Positions 42,206 to 51,693 of a stretch of DNA of 53,207 nt are shown here, one piece after another (the first letter of the stretch is position 1; each line of letters opens with the position of its first letter). Both the position numbers and the translations under genes were made by a program. The notes under the pieces are model-generated. The model saw nothing but the letters and a program-made list of their open reading frames with translations, did no database searches and was not told the origin of the DNA. The stretch comes from an uncultured Bacteroidales bacterium (GTDB taxonomy: Bacteria; Bacteroidota; Bacteroidia; Bacteroidales; UBA932): assembly GCA_944325435.1 (NCBI GenBank), contig CALVAC010000022.1, positions 1 through 53,207 on the forward strand, read 5' to 3'.

Positions 42206-43864
42206 CTAATTCCTCTGGTACAGATACCGTTTGATACTTCTCTTAGGAGTCCTTTCAAAATCTTCCGGCATAATCTCTATCTTCTTGATACGGGCGTAGT
42301 TCGGAAGTTCCTGATTAAGTTCCGGAAGGTGGGACTCTATATATTTTTCCAGAGCGCAGCTGTCCATACCATCTATCTCGCCCTGATGGAAATCAGGATA
42401 TATCAGAGCCGTCAGGCCGCCATCATCCTCTATCACAAGCGAGTCCACCACATAATGCATATTGTTCACCACGCATTCTATCTCCTCAGGGTATATGTTC
42501 TGCCCGGACGGGCCGAGAATCATACACTTTGAACGGCCTCTGAGATAAAGATACCCATCCTTGTCCATGACACCCATATCTCCAGTACGGAACCATCCGT
42601 CGGAAGTGAATGTGGCCGCCGTAGCCTCATCATTCTTGTAATATCCGAGGAACACATTCATACCCTTTACAAGCACCTCACCAGGTACATTCTGCGGATC
42701 CGGAGAATCTATGCGGATCTCCATATTGGGAGCCGCCTTGCCGCACGAGAAAAGGCGTGCGGTCTTCCAGTCATCGTATGAGATGATAGGCGCACATTCA
42801 GTCATACCATACCCTACGGTGAAAGGGAAACCTATCTTCTTCATAAATGTCTCTACCTCCTTGTTGAAGGCGGCACCTCCGATGATGACCTCTTCGAACC
42901 TGCCGCCAAAGGCGTTCACAAGCTCTTCACGGATCTTCTTCTGTATAATCTGGCTGATGACAGGCAGACGCATTGCAAACCGTATACCCTCTTTCTCGAG
43001 CAGAGGCTTCAGCTTGTTCTTGTACACCTTCTCTATGATAAGAGGCACCGCTATCACGACATCAGGACGGATTTCAGCCAGCGCCTGCATGATAATCTTC
43101 GGGCTCGGCACCCTCGTCAGGAAATGCACGTGCGTCCCGACTGTCAGTTCGAAAAGCACCTCGAACATCATCCCGTACATATGGGCCGAAGGGAGCATCG
43201 CCACCACATTTGAGTGGTCGTTGAGCATTGGCAGCACCTTCATCGCAAACTGCACATTGGAGTACAGCGCCCTGTACGGTATCATCACCCCTTTGGAAAA
43301 ACCTGAAGTGCCTGAAGTATAGTTGATAAGGGCGAGCTCATCGGCAGAATCCTCATAATAGCAGATGTCATCAGGCGTAAAATTCTTGGGATACTTCCTG
43401 CCGAAGAGTTCGTTGAGATGTTCACGGGTTTCGGTTATCTCCTTGCTCCTGGCATACAGCAGCTGGAAATTGTTTATCCTCACCACGGCCTGGAGCGCAG
43501 GCATCTCCGTCTCTGTGAGGCCTTCCCACACCACATCATCCACAAAGAGAATCTTGGCCTCCGAATGGTTGACGAGATGGTGTATGTTGCCTGCCTTGAA
43601 TTCGTGCAGAATCGGCACCGGCACTGCGCCGTATGTCAGGGCGGAAAGGAACGAGACTGCCCAGTTGGCCTGGTTACGGGAGCAGATTGCCACCTTGTCA
43701 CCTTTGACCAGACCGCAACGCTCATACATAATGTGCATCTTGGCAATCCTTCTTGCCATATCCCTGTAATGAAGGGTTACACCTTGATAGTTAGAGAGCG
43801 CCGGTCTGTCCCAATTCTCCCTGAAGCTCTTCTCGTAGAGCTTGTTGAGTGAGTGAAATTCCAT
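42206..43864 (-). CDS. AMP-binding long-chain fatty acid-CoA ligase
   Basis: A 552-residue adenylate-forming enzyme. The P-loop YTSGTSGFSKGVM (about 188-200), the A5-like GYGMTECAP, DGWFRTGDMG and the late RTPKRSIKRY with the catalytic lysine region are all present. It should activate a fatty acid to an acyl-AMP and then acyl-CoA. It probably starts the reverse operon continuing into the dCMP deaminase and protease. Confidence 0.88.
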   Translation of the reverse strand: MEFHSLNKLYEKSFRENWDRPALSNYQGVTLHYRDMARRIAKMHIMYERCGLVKGDKVAICSRNQANWAVSFLSALTYGAVPVPILHEFKAGNIHHLVNHSEAKILFVDDVVWEGLTETEMPALQAVVRINNFQLLYARSKEITETREHLNELFGRKYPKNFTPDDICYYEDSADELALINYTSGTSGFSKGVMIPYRALYSNVQFAMKVLPMLNDHSNVVAMLPSAHMYGMMFEVLFELTVGTHVHFLTRVPSPKIIMQALAEIRPDVVIAVPLIIEKVYKNKLKPLLEKEGIRFAMRLPVISQIIQKKIREELVNAFGGRFEEVIIGGAAFNKEVETFMKKIGFPFTVGYGMTECAPIISYDDWKTARLFSCGKAAPNMEIRIDSPDPQNVPGEVLVKGMNVFLGYYKNDEATAATFTSDGWFRTGDMGVMDKDGYLYLRGRSKCMILGPSGQNIYPEEIECVVNNMHYVVDSLVIEDDGGLTALIYPDFHQGEIDGMDSCALEKYIESHLPELNQELPNYARIKKIEIMPEDFERTPKRSIKRYLYQRN

Positions 43865-43908
43865 AATGATTCTTTGTTTCCTGTTAAAAATCCTATTCTG
43901 TAAAAATA

Positions 43909-46158
43909 TTATCTGCTTTTCCCAAACTCTACGGTTACTGTCCTTCCGTCATATCTTGTGACCTGTACTCCACCCTTCACAGGCACGACTTCGCTGTCAG
44001 GCCTTATCATCCTGTCGCCTTCGAAGACTGTCACCGCGTCTCCTCCGTAGAAAGGATATATCAGGGTCTGTATGGAGGTCCTGACCACCCACCAGGTGCT
44101 GCCATCCACCTTGACCGGTTCAGGAAGATTCCGGATAGTCTCATCCGGGGCAATCCCCTTCCATGCAGACGGTCTCTTTCCCTGAAGGTTGTACATCTCG
44201 ATGGTATTGTCCTTATGCAGGACCATTACATTGTAGGTTCTCCTGCCATTGAAATCATACACATCCGGTCCGAGAAGTATCTCCTTGCCGAGGTCGACAG
44301 GGAATGGAGCCACCTTCCGGCCCAGCCTGTCCAGGAGATATATTTCCGATCCTGCAGCAAAGATAATCTGGAGTTTTCCGTTCCTGAAATAATCAATTGT
44401 AGCCGCCCGGCCGCAGAGAGGCTTCGAGAAGCCGACTCCCCACATTCCCTTGCCGTTCTCATCGTTAAGGCAGAGATACAAGTTCTCATTCTGATAGAAC
44501 GTGTTCATCTTCCCGGTCGCCGAGTTCTTCACCTTGAACGGGCCTTTCGGGACAAGCACCACGGTGTCCCTCTCGAATACAGGAGCCTTGCTCCTTATGT
44601 CCTCAATCCTGTCTATCGTAAATGACAGTTTCAGCTCACCTTTGGCGGACACGACACGGAACACTGCCGGTGCGAAGGCTGCATCGCTGTATGAAGCCCT
44701 TACCAAGCCGGCATATTCAGGCCTGAACACATTGTCCAATATCCTGTCATCTTCTGTGAAGGAGAAATATCCGGCAAAATGAGACTCGCCCTGAGATATC
44801 GACGGACATCCGGCATCTTCCATAAATGAGGACAGGCTGTTGTCAAGAGCCCTGCCTCCGGTGTATTCGGAAAGGGCACGGCGGCTGCCTGCAATAATCC
44901 AGCCGGATTCGTATATACAGCTGCTTTCATCCGGGACAGAAAACAGCGTACCGAAAAGTGCGGATGCATATCCATCGTACCGATATTCCTTTATGGCTGC
45001 ATCTCCGGCATCTTCTGTCGTCCCCGGCACAGGTATCCGAGACCTGTTGCCTGCCTTGAGAAGCAGGATGCTCTCCAGATCGCGGCCCACATAGAACGAT
45101 GCGACTGCCACTTCCTTTATGTCGAGCGCGACAGCCCATTCATCAGGAGGCAGCCCGGTCTTCTGAGACAGGGAACCGAGGACAGAGTCATACATCGACT
45201 GGCCGATCCTTGAATCCGAATACATCCTATATGCGGAGATATAGTCCGACACATTCCCGACCGGCACCGAAAAGAATGATACCGTATATGAAGGCAGCAC
45301 GTCCGACACATGCGATACTGCCCCGCCCGTGTTTCTGAACAGATTGATGAAACGGTCCGGGCCGGAACCTGCCACAGCCGTCCCGGTCATACTGAAATGA
45401 TCTCTCGATACGAGATCTACCGAGAAAGCCGTCCATTCGGCAAAACGCCTCAGGAAATCGGAATACCTGCGGTATCGAGATGTGAAGATTCTCTACAGAA
45501 GCCGGCCTGCCGATGTATTGGAAAGGACGAGTTGCCCCGCAGCCCCCTGGACAAGCTCCACAGCTTCGCAGAACCCATCATTGTCCAGCACGGAAATGCC
45601 TCCCATCGTATGCCTTTCCGAAGATCCGAGCAGCACATCGGAAGTCGATACGGCAAGCAGTTTCCTTCTCGATATGTATGATCCTGCAGGAGCGATATCT
45701 CCGCAGTCCATCACTGCTGTAAATAGTCCGGCATTCTCCGCCATCCGCCGCAGAGAGTCCGCCGCAGACGGGATTTCCGTCCCTGTCCGCCCTATATCCA
45801 GGACGAAAAGCGGCTCAAGGCCTCCGACATAATGATATGAGACTGTCAGCTCCGACGAGCCGAGATAACCTGACACTGCTGCCTTATCAATGAAGGTGCG
45901 GAAATCTCCATCCGGTATAATGTCCACGGAAGGCATATCCCCCGCAACCGTCTCGAGGAAAGTCCCGAAGCGGTCAAAATGGATGACTGCCACAGCATCG
46001 GATGGTACCGGTTGATAACAGCCGTATTTCGCATCCCACATATCAGGTCTGGCCTTATCCTGATTGACCCCGGAATACAGAAAGAATACAGCGACAGCCA
46101 CCCCGACAAGAAGGATGAATACCGCTGCTATGCACACCAGAATGGTTTTTCTGTTCAT
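43909..46158 (-). pseudogene. 749-codon envelope gene interrupted by one in-frame TAG (DUF3352-like)
   Basis: A single open frame from the ATG at 46158 to TAA at 43909 is broken only by TAG at 45493-45495. The first part encodes 221 residues: a membrane helix (6-29), then a DUF3352-like region with VPSDAVAVIHFDRFG. The second part is 527 codons; no frameshift is needed to join them. The first ATG after the TAG is 34 codons on (45388-45390). The C-terminal half reads as beta-propeller-like strands ending in a DGRTVTVEFG region. TAG is used as a real stop by at least seven other genes here, so general amber recoding is unlikely; a nonsense mutation, a sequencing error or occasional read-through are the choices. 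It follows ridA by 9 nt. The family is not firmly recognised. Confidence 0.7.
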
Positions 46159-46167
46159 CAGAGAACT

Positions 46168-46542
46168 TTACTTGACAGCCACAGCCTCTATCTCGACCTT
46201 TACACCCATCGGAAGAGCGGCCACCTGATAGCACGCACGCGCCGGCTTGTCTCCTGTAAAGAACTCTGCATAGACTTCGTTCATCGCCTTGAAATTGGCT
46301 ATGTCATCCAGAAGTACAGTTGTCTTGACGACATTTTCATATCCCATACCCGCCTCGGCAAGGATTGCACCTACATTTTTCAGAGACTGCCTTGTCTGGT
46401 CTTCTATACACTCCGGAACGCTGCCATCAGCCGGCACTACCGGAATCTGGCCTGAGACATACAGGGTTCCGTTAACTTCTATCGCCTGCGAATACGGTCC
46501 TACAGCCTTAGGCGCATTCTCTGTCGCAATAACTTTCTTCAT
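46168..46542 (-). CDS. ridA: RidA-family enamine/imine deaminase
   Basis: A 124-residue protein of the YjgF/YER057c/UK114 fold. APKAVGPYSQAI at the N terminus, the VSGQIPV strand and RACYQVAALPMGVKVEIEAVA, with the conserved Arg, form the trimer active site. It hydrolyses reactive 2-aminoacrylate to pyruvate and protects PLP enzymes. It starts a reverse transcript with the interrupted DUF3352-like gene. Confidence 0.92.
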   Translation of the reverse strand: MKKVIATENAPKAVGPYSQAIEVNGTLYVSGQIPVVPADGSVPECIEDQTRQSLKNVGAILAEAGMGYENVVKTTVLLDDIANFKAMNEVYAEFFTGDKPARACYQVAALPMGVKVEIEAVAVK

Positions 46543-46567
46543 ATCCGTATATTATTAATCAATTCTG

Positions 46568-46575
46568 CAAATATA
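46568..46575 (-). promoter_or_regulatory. -7 box for ridA
   Basis: The reverse strand reads TATATTTG followed by C, 25 nt before the ridA ATG. A TTG 20 nt upstream may be the -33 element and lies inside the palindrome at 46594-46609. Confidence 0.55.
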
Positions 46576-46593
46576 CGAAGAAGCCGAGAGCAA

Positions 46594-46609
46594 TGCAAGT
46601 TTACTTGCA
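46594..46609. repeat. Palindrome over the ridA -33 region
   Basis: TGCAAGT and ACTTGCA form a perfect 7-bp inversion around TT. Its position over the -33 region suggests a repressor site or a terminator-like stem without a T run. Confidence 0.4.
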
Positions 46610-46659
46610 AATTGCCAAGGAATCAGCATAGTTAAATAAAGGGGTATGTTGCGGAGAAG

Positions 46660-46691
46660 CAAAAAATAACCTCATGAATCCATGAGGTTAT
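46660..46691 (-). terminator. Rho-independent terminator after tRNA-Arg
   Basis: On the reverse strand an 11-bp perfect stem (ATAACCTCATG / CATGAGGTTAT, 46666-46676 with 46681-46691) with a 4-nt loop is followed by a run of T. It lies 8 nt past the encoded CCA end. Confidence 0.85.
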
Positions 46692-46699
46692 AACACTGT

Positions 46700-46774
46700 T
46701 GGTAGTCCCGAGCAGAATCGAACTGCTATCTAAAGTTTAGGAAACTTCCATTCTATCCGTTGAACTACGGGACC
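46700..46774 (-). tRNA. tRNA-Arg (anticodon CCT)
   Basis: 75 nt including an encoded CCA (46700-46702). The acceptor is GGTCCCG paired with CGGGACT (G1-U72 wobble) and the discriminator is A. The 5-bp anticodon stem GAAGT/ACTTT closes a loop TTCCTAA with CCT at 46739-46741, reading AGG. T arm AGCAG/CTGCT with loop TTCGATT. It lies 19 nt past the rpmF stop and before a strong terminator, so it is probably cut from the yceD-rpmF transcript. Confidence 0.95.
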
Positions 46775-46793
46775 GTTTCAAAGAGAAGTGCAC

Positions 46794-46976
46794 CTACTGG
46801 GCTTTCTTCTCGATAATCTGACGACCTCTGTAGTAGCCACACTCCGGGCATACCCTATGGTAAAGCACAGTCGCACCGCAGTTTGAGCAGGTTGCGAGAG
46901 TCGGAACCACAGCGAAATCGTGCGTCCTTCTTTTGTCACGTCTCTGTTTGGAGACCTTTCGTTTCGGATGTGCCAT
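46794..46976 (-). CDS. rpmF: Ribosomal protein bL32
   Basis: A 60-residue basic protein, MAHPKRKVSKQRRDKRRTH, with a zinc ribbon of two CxxC pairs (CSNC and CPEC). It belongs to the 50S subunit near the peptidyl-transferase exit region. It lies between yceD and tRNA-Arg, the usual yceD-rpmF order with a tRNA added downstream. Confidence 0.97.
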   Translation of the reverse strand: MAHPKRKVSKQRRDKRRTHDFAVVPTLATCSNCGATVLYHRVCPECGYYRGRQIIEKKAQ

Positions 46977-46998
46977 CTCTATTACAATTTTAATTCAT

Positions 46999-47523
46999 TC
47001 AATCAAACATTCCCTTGAGCATAGCAAACGGACTTCCCTCATCAGGAGTATCCTCCTCTTCCCCGGGCAGTGCTCCGATACGATCTGCAACAGAACTGTC
47101 ACATTCCCCATCCTTGTGGACCCTGTGCAGCGGCAGGGCAAGGCAGGCATAATCATATATGACCTGCGACATATCCAGAAACGCATCATCCCGGGTCAGG
47201 ATAAGCACTTCCCTGCCATCCTTGTCCGCAGACGCCTCATCTCCACTGTGCTTGACACTGAGGCTGAAATGAGGAGAGATATGAACCTTCAGGTCTGACA
47301 GGCATCTGTCGCACGGTACCGTAAGGACACCATCCATATCGCAGTCTATCAGGACTTGGCTTCCCGACTTCTCTGCCACGACATTGACAGAAAGATCCGC
47401 CTCGGTCACTTCCGTATTGCCGAACTCTTCAAAGAACTCTTTCCCGACACTCCATTCGAACTCTGTCCGTCCGGATGCCAATCCATTTACGGGTATCACA
47501 TAAATGTTTTCCATAGACTCCAT
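46999..47523 (-). CDS. YceD/DUF177-family protein (23S rRNA accumulation)
   Basis: A 174-residue protein (165-171 if it begins at an internal ATG at 47514). CxxC in PCDRCLSDL (about residues 71-74) and the downstream LALPLHRVHKDGEC are the conserved DUF177 features, with a charged, acidic C terminus. The family is needed for normal 23S rRNA or rpmF expression in several bacteria. It precedes rpmF by 22 nt. Confidence 0.88.
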   Translation of the reverse strand: MESMENIYVIPVNGLASGRTEFEWSVGKEFFEEFGNTEVTEADLSVNVVAEKSGSQVLIDCDMDGVLTVPCDRCLSDLKVHISPHFSLSVKHSGDEASADKDGREVLILTRDDAFLDMSQVIYDYACLALPLHRVHKDGECDSSVADRIGALPGEEEDTPDEGSPFAMLKGMFD

Positions 47524-47540
47524 AAACAGATTTGAGCGTG

Positions 47541-47548
47541 CAAAGGTA
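47541..47548 (-). promoter_or_regulatory. Promoter for yceD-rpmF-tRNA-Arg
   Basis: The reverse strand reads TACCTTTG followed by C, with a TTG 19 nt upstream matching the -33 position. The ATG is 17 nt downstream. Confidence 0.6.
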
Positions 47549-47572
47549 ATAAATAATTTTTACAATGCAACA

Positions 47573-49372
47573 CTATTCGCCACTTTTTCTCTTCCTTTCG
47601 AGTTCATTAAGAATTATCTTTCTCATTCTCATTGACTTAGGAGTCACCTCCACAAGTTCGTCCTCCTGGATATATTCCAGAGCCTCTTCAAGCGAAAACT
47701 TGACAGGTGGCGGAAGCATCACCTTGTCATCGCTTCCGGAAGCCCTCATATTGGTGAGTTTCTTCGTCTTGCATATATTTATATTAAGGTCTCTCTCCCT
47801 TGTATGCTCCCCGACTACCTGACCCGCATAAATCTCATCTCCCGGGTCGACGAAGAAACGCCCCCTGTCCTGCAGCTTGTCCATGGAATATGCTACGGCT
47901 ACACCGGTCTCCAGAGATACGAGCGACCCGTTTGTTCTGCGCTCTATCTCACCCTTGTACGGTTCGTAGTCCTTGAACCTGTGGGCTATCACCGCCTCAC
48001 CCTGGGTGGCGGTAAGCAGGTTGCTGCGCAGCCCCATAAGCCCACGGGCAGGTATGTCGAACTCCAGATGCGTCCTGTCTCCCCTGTTTTCCATATGTAT
48101 CAGTGCTGCCTTGCGCCTTGTGGAAATCTCGATTGCCTTCCCCACGAACTCCTCCGGGACATCTATTGTAAGGTTCTCGATAGGCTCGCACCTCTGGCCG
48201 TTGATGGTCTTGTCAAGCACCTTCGGCTGTCCTACCTGAAGTTCGAACCCTTCACGTCTCATCGTCTCTATGAGGACAGACAGATGGAGCACTCCCCTTC
48301 CATAGACCACGAAAGAGTCAGCATTCGGGCCCGGCTTTACCCTAAGGGCAAGATTCTTCTCCAGTTCCTTCTCCAGGCGCTCTTTCAGATGCCTTGATGT
48401 GACGAACTTCCCTTCCCTGCCGAAGAAAGGGGAATCGTTTATGCTGAAAAGCATACTCATCGTCGGCTCATCTACCGAAATTGGAGGAAGCGGCTCCGGA
48501 TTCTCGAAATCTGCTACTGTGTCCCCTATCTCGAATCCCTCAAGACCTACGACAGCACATATATCCCCGCACACCACAGTGTCAACCTTCGTCTTCTCGA
48601 GACCATCAAAGACCATAAGATCCTTGATCTTCTGTTTCTCGACAATATCGTATCTCTTGCACAGGCTGATGTTCATTCCTGACTTCAGCTCGCCCCTTGT
48701 CACCCTTCCGATGGCGATACGGCCCACATACGGGGAGTATTCAAGGGAGGAAATGAGCATCTGGGGTGTACCCGGATTGTGCTCGGGTGAAGGAATCACT
48801 TCCAGAATGGTGTCCAGCAATGCGGTAATGTCAGCAGTCGGCTTTCTCCAGTCAAGCGACATCCAGCCCTGCTTGGCGCTGCCGTACACTGTCCGGAAAT
48901 CGAGCTGGTCCTCTGTCGCATTGAGAGAGAACATCAGGTCGAACACCTCCTCCTGCACTTCCTCCGGACGGCAGTTAGGCTTGTCTACCTTGTTTATCAC
49001 CACTATGGGCTTCTTGCCCATCTCTATGGCCTTCTGCAACACGAACCTGGTCTGCGGCATACAGCCCTCGAATGCATCAACGAGCAGAAGAACCCCGTCA
49101 GCCATGTTGAGCACCCTTTCCACCTCACCTCCGAAATCGCTATGGCCCGGAGTGTCTATGATGTTTATCTTTACTCCTTTGTAAGTAACGGATACATTCT
49201 TTGCAAGAATGGTAATGCCTCTCTCCCTTTCAAGGTCGTTGTTGTCAAGGATCAGCTCTCCCAGCTTCTCCTGTTCTCTCGCCTGGCGAGACTGATAGAT
49301 CATCCTGTCCACCAGGGTAGTCTTCCCGTGGTCAACGTGGGCTATGATCGCAATGTTCCTGATATCCTGCAT
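47573..49372 (-). CDS. typA: Translational GTPase TypA/BipA
   Basis: A 599-residue ribosome-associated GTPase. G1 AHVDHGKTT, the switch I RGITI, G3 DTPGHSDF and G4 NKVD are in order, followed by EF-G-like domains and the TypA-specific C terminus (NLTIDVPEEFVGK, RGLMGLRSNLLTATQGEA). It helps 50S assembly under stress. I start at MQDIRNIAII (ATG at 49372); the open frame upstream crosses the guaA/typA promoter region. A leader hairpin is at 49391-49412. Confidence 0.95.
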   Translation of the reverse strand: MQDIRNIAIIAHVDHGKTTLVDRMIYQSRQAREQEKLGELILDNNDLERERGITILAKNVSVTYKGVKINIIDTPGHSDFGGEVERVLNMADGVLLLVDAFEGCMPQTRFVLQKAIEMGKKPIVVINKVDKPNCRPEEVQEEVFDLMFSLNATEDQLDFRTVYGSAKQGWMSLDWRKPTADITALLDTILEVIPSPEHNPGTPQMLISSLEYSPYVGRIAIGRVTRGELKSGMNISLCKRYDIVEKQKIKDLMVFDGLEKTKVDTVVCGDICAVVGLEGFEIGDTVADFENPEPLPPISVDEPTMSMLFSINDSPFFGREGKFVTSRHLKERLEKELEKNLALRVKPGPNADSFVVYGRGVLHLSVLIETMRREGFELQVGQPKVLDKTINGQRCEPIENLTIDVPEEFVGKAIEISTRRKAALIHMENRGDRTHLEFDIPARGLMGLRSNLLTATQGEAVIAHRFKDYEPYKGEIERRTNGSLVSLETGVAVAYSMDKLQDRGRFFVDPGDEIYAGQVVGEHTRERDLNINICKTKKLTNMRASGSDDKVMLPPPVKFSLEEALEYIQEDELVEVTPKSMRMRKIILNELERKRKSGE

Positions 49373-49390
49373 ACTGTCAACTATATCTGA

Positions 49391-49412
49391 GGAAGCGAAG
49401 CGGAACGCTTCC
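49391..49412. repeat. Hairpin in the typA leader
   Basis: GGAAGCG (49391-49397) and CGCTTCC (49406-49412) form a 7-bp stem around an 8-nt loop, between the typA -7 box and its ATG. It could affect translation or mRNA stability. Confidence 0.4.
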
Positions 49413-49426
49413 CTGAATTGAGGGTG

Positions 49427-49434
49427 CAAAATTA
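49427..49434 (-). promoter_or_regulatory. -7 box for typA
   Basis: The reverse strand reads TAATTTTG followed by C; a TTG lies 20 nt upstream. The ATG is 54 nt downstream. Confidence 0.55.
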
Positions 49435-49488
49435 ACAACTTCTGGAAAACTTCACAAGAAATTTGTATCCTATGTCCAAACTGTTTCG

Positions 49489-49496
49489 TACTTTTG
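49489..49496 (+). promoter_or_regulatory. -7 box for guaA
   Basis: TACTTTTG followed by C, 30 nt before the guaA ATG at 49527. TTTG at 49462-49465 is 23 nt upstream. It rules out the longer in-frame start at 49494. Confidence 0.55.
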
Positions 49497-49526
49497 CGGA
49501 CGATAAACATAGCGAGAATTCCAACT

Positions 49527-51146
49527 ATGACAGAAAAAATCCTGATCATCGATTTCGGTTCCCAGGTCACTCAGCTGATAGGCAGGCGGTTAAGGGAATT
49601 AAATGTCTACTGTGAAATACATCCTTTCAACAGGATTCCGCAGATTGACGGTGCTGTCAAGGGTATCATACTGAGCGGAAGTCCATGCTCGGTACGGGAT
49701 GCCGGTGCCCCTCAGATCTGTCTGGATGGCATAAAGGGCAGGCTGCCGCTGCTCGGCATCTGCTACGGGGCCCAGTATCTGGCACAGAGATTCGGAGGGG
49801 AGGTCGCCGCATCAGCCGCAAGGGAATACGGAAGAGCGATTCTCACGGTAAAGGGCAGTTCGGCACTGTTCGATGGCGTATCCCGGAAGTCGCAGGTATG
49901 GATGTCACACGGGGACACAATCATAAGGCTGCCGGAAGGCGGGGAGGCCATAGCATCCACAGAAGATGTGGAGAACGCCGCCTACCATATAAAGGGAGAA
50001 GACACATATGCCGTGCAGTTCCATCCTGAAGTGTTCCACACCACGGAAGGCAGCAGAATCCTGGCCAATTTCGCACTGAAGATATGCGGCTGCAAGGGGG
50101 ACTGGACTCCTGCATCATTCATAGACACCACTGTGGCGGAAATCAAGGCACAGGTAGGACCGGACAAGGTCATCCTCGGCCTGAGCGGAGGAGTCGACTC
50201 CACGGTTGCCGCAGTGCTGCTAAATATGGCGATAGGACATCAGCTGACCTGCATATTCGTCAACAACGGGCTGCTCCGCAAGAACGAGTTCGAGGATGTG
50301 CTTTCCTCTTACAAGGATATGGGACTGAATGTAATTGGTGCAGATGCATCGTCGGTGTTCATTTCCGCGCTTGCAGGAGTGACCGACCCCGAGACCAAGA
50401 GGAAAATCATAGGCAAGCTGTTCGTTGAGACATTCGACAGCTACGCACAGAAAATCGAGAATGCCCGCTGGCTCGCCCAGGGGACAATATATCCGGATGT
50501 GATAGAGTCGGCATCTGTCAATGGAACAGCCGCAAAGATCAAGTCGCACCACAATGTAGGCGGACTTCCCGAGAAAATGAACCTCAAGATAATAGAGCCT
50601 CTGAAACTTCTGTTCAAAGACGAGGTGCGCAGGGTAGGAAGGGCTCTCGGCATCAAGGACGAGCTTATAGGGAGACATCCTTTCCCTGGTCCATCCCTCG
50701 GGATAAGGATACTCGGGGATGTGACCGAGGAAAAACTGGCAGTGCTGCGAGAGGCGGATGACATTTTCATAAGAGGACTGAAGGCGTATTCGCTCGAAGG
50801 CAACCGTGCAGCTGTCGAGGTACTCGCTGGTCCGGGAGCCGAATATGTGAGATCCGCATCAGACCCTTCCATCAAGGCGACGAACCTTTATGATGCCATC
50901 TGGCAGGCAGGAGTGATTCTGCTTCCTGTCCGCAGCGTCGGTGTGATGGGCGATGAGAGGACATACGAGAGCACTGTGGCTCTCCGGGCCGTGATATCCA
51001 CCGATGGTATGACGGCCGACTGGGTACATCTTCCGTATGACTTCCTGGCCAAGGTAAGCAACGAAATCATCAACCGCGTGCGCGGGGTCAACAGGGTAGT
51101 CTATGATGTATCCTCAAAACCGCCCGCAACAATAGAATGGGAATAG
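49527..51146 (+). CDS. guaA: GMP synthase (glutamine-hydrolysing)
   Basis: A 539-residue enzyme turning XMP, ATP and glutamine into GMP. The glutaminase domain has Cys79 (GICYGAQYL) and His166/Glu168 (FHPEV). The ATP pyrophosphatase P-loop LSGGVDST is at 219-226, followed by the C-terminal dimerisation domain ending [11 protein letters not shown]. Length is slightly above the usual 510-525. Followed after 4 nt by the carbonic anhydrase-like gene. Confidence 0.96.
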   Translation: MTEKILIIDFGSQVTQLIGRRLRELNVYCEIHPFNRIPQIDGAVKGIILSGSPCSVRDAGAPQICLDGIKGRLPLLGICYGAQYLAQRFGGEVAASAAREYGRAILTVKGSSALFDGVSRKSQVWMSHGDTIIRLPEGGEAIASTEDVENAAYHIKGEDTYAVQFHPEVFHTTEGSRILANFALKICGCKGDWTPASFIDTTVAEIKAQVGPDKVILGLSGGVDSTVAAVLLNMAIGHQLTCIFVNNGLLRKNEFEDVLSSYKDMGLNVIGADASSVFISALAGVTDPETKRKIIGKLFVETFDSYAQKIENARWLAQGTIYPDVIESASVNGTAAKIKSHHNVGGLPEKMNLKIIEPLKLLFKDEVRRVGRALGIKDELIGRHPFPGPSLGIRILGDVTEEKLAVLREADDIFIRGLKAYSLEGNRAAVEVLAGPGAEYVRSASDPSIKATNLYDAIWQAGVILLPVRSVGVMGDERTYESTVALRAVISTDGMTADWVHLPYDFLAKVSNEIINRVRGVNRVVYDVSSKPPATIEWE

Positions 51147-51150
51147 AGAA

Positions 51151-51654
51151 ATGATAATAAAAGAACTGAACGGGAAGGTCCCCTCCACAGGTGAAGGGAC
51201 CTTTATCGCTGAAAATGCGGCACTCATAGGGGATGTCCGGACCGGACGCGACTGCAGCATCTGGTACGGGGCTGTCCTCAGGGGTGATGTCGGCCCTATA
51301 AGACTGGGAGACAATGTAAACATTCAGGACTGTGCCGTACTTCATGCCACGACTGATTTTTCAGAAGTCATCATCGGCAACAATGTGTCCGTCGGACACA
51401 ACGCCATAGTACACGGAGCGCGCATCGGGAACGATGTCCTGATCGGTATGGGCGCAATAGTTATGGACAACGCCGTCATTCCAGACGGGACAGTCATCGC
51501 CGCAGGCGCGGTGGTTCTTGAAAACAAGGTGCTCGAGCCCGGAATATGGGCAGGTGTTCCTGCAAAGAAAGTCAAGGACTCATCTGACCGCATAACCGGA
51601 ATGGCGCATGACAATGCAATGCACTACATAGAATATAAGGAATGGTACAGGTAG
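51151..51654 (+). CDS. Gamma-carbonic-anhydrase-like hexapeptide protein
   Basis: A 167-residue left-handed beta-helix protein built of hexapeptide repeats ([LIV]-G-x4), with H-A-T-T and VGHNAIVHG supplying the His ligands of the gamma carbonic anhydrase metal site. Real carbonic anhydrase activity is uncertain for this subgroup (PaaY/CaiE/YrdA-like). It lies 4 nt after guaA and 39 nt before tadA. Stop codon TAG. Confidence 0.8.
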   Translation: MIIKELNGKVPSTGEGTFIAENAALIGDVRTGRDCSIWYGAVLRGDVGPIRLGDNVNIQDCAVLHATTDFSEVIIGNNVSVGHNAIVHGARIGNDVLIGMGAIVMDNAVIPDGTVIAAGAVVLENKVLEPGIWAGVPAKKVKDSSDRITGMAHDNAMHYIEYKEWYR

Positions 51655-51693
51655 CCGGCAGGACAGGCGGCTCCGGGAAAAGACGGATAAATT

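Noticed and set aside
43909..46158. General amber (TAG) recoding in this organism
   Set aside because: TAG ends at least seven clear genes in the window and no suppressor tRNA is visible, so the in-frame TAG is treated as a local event.
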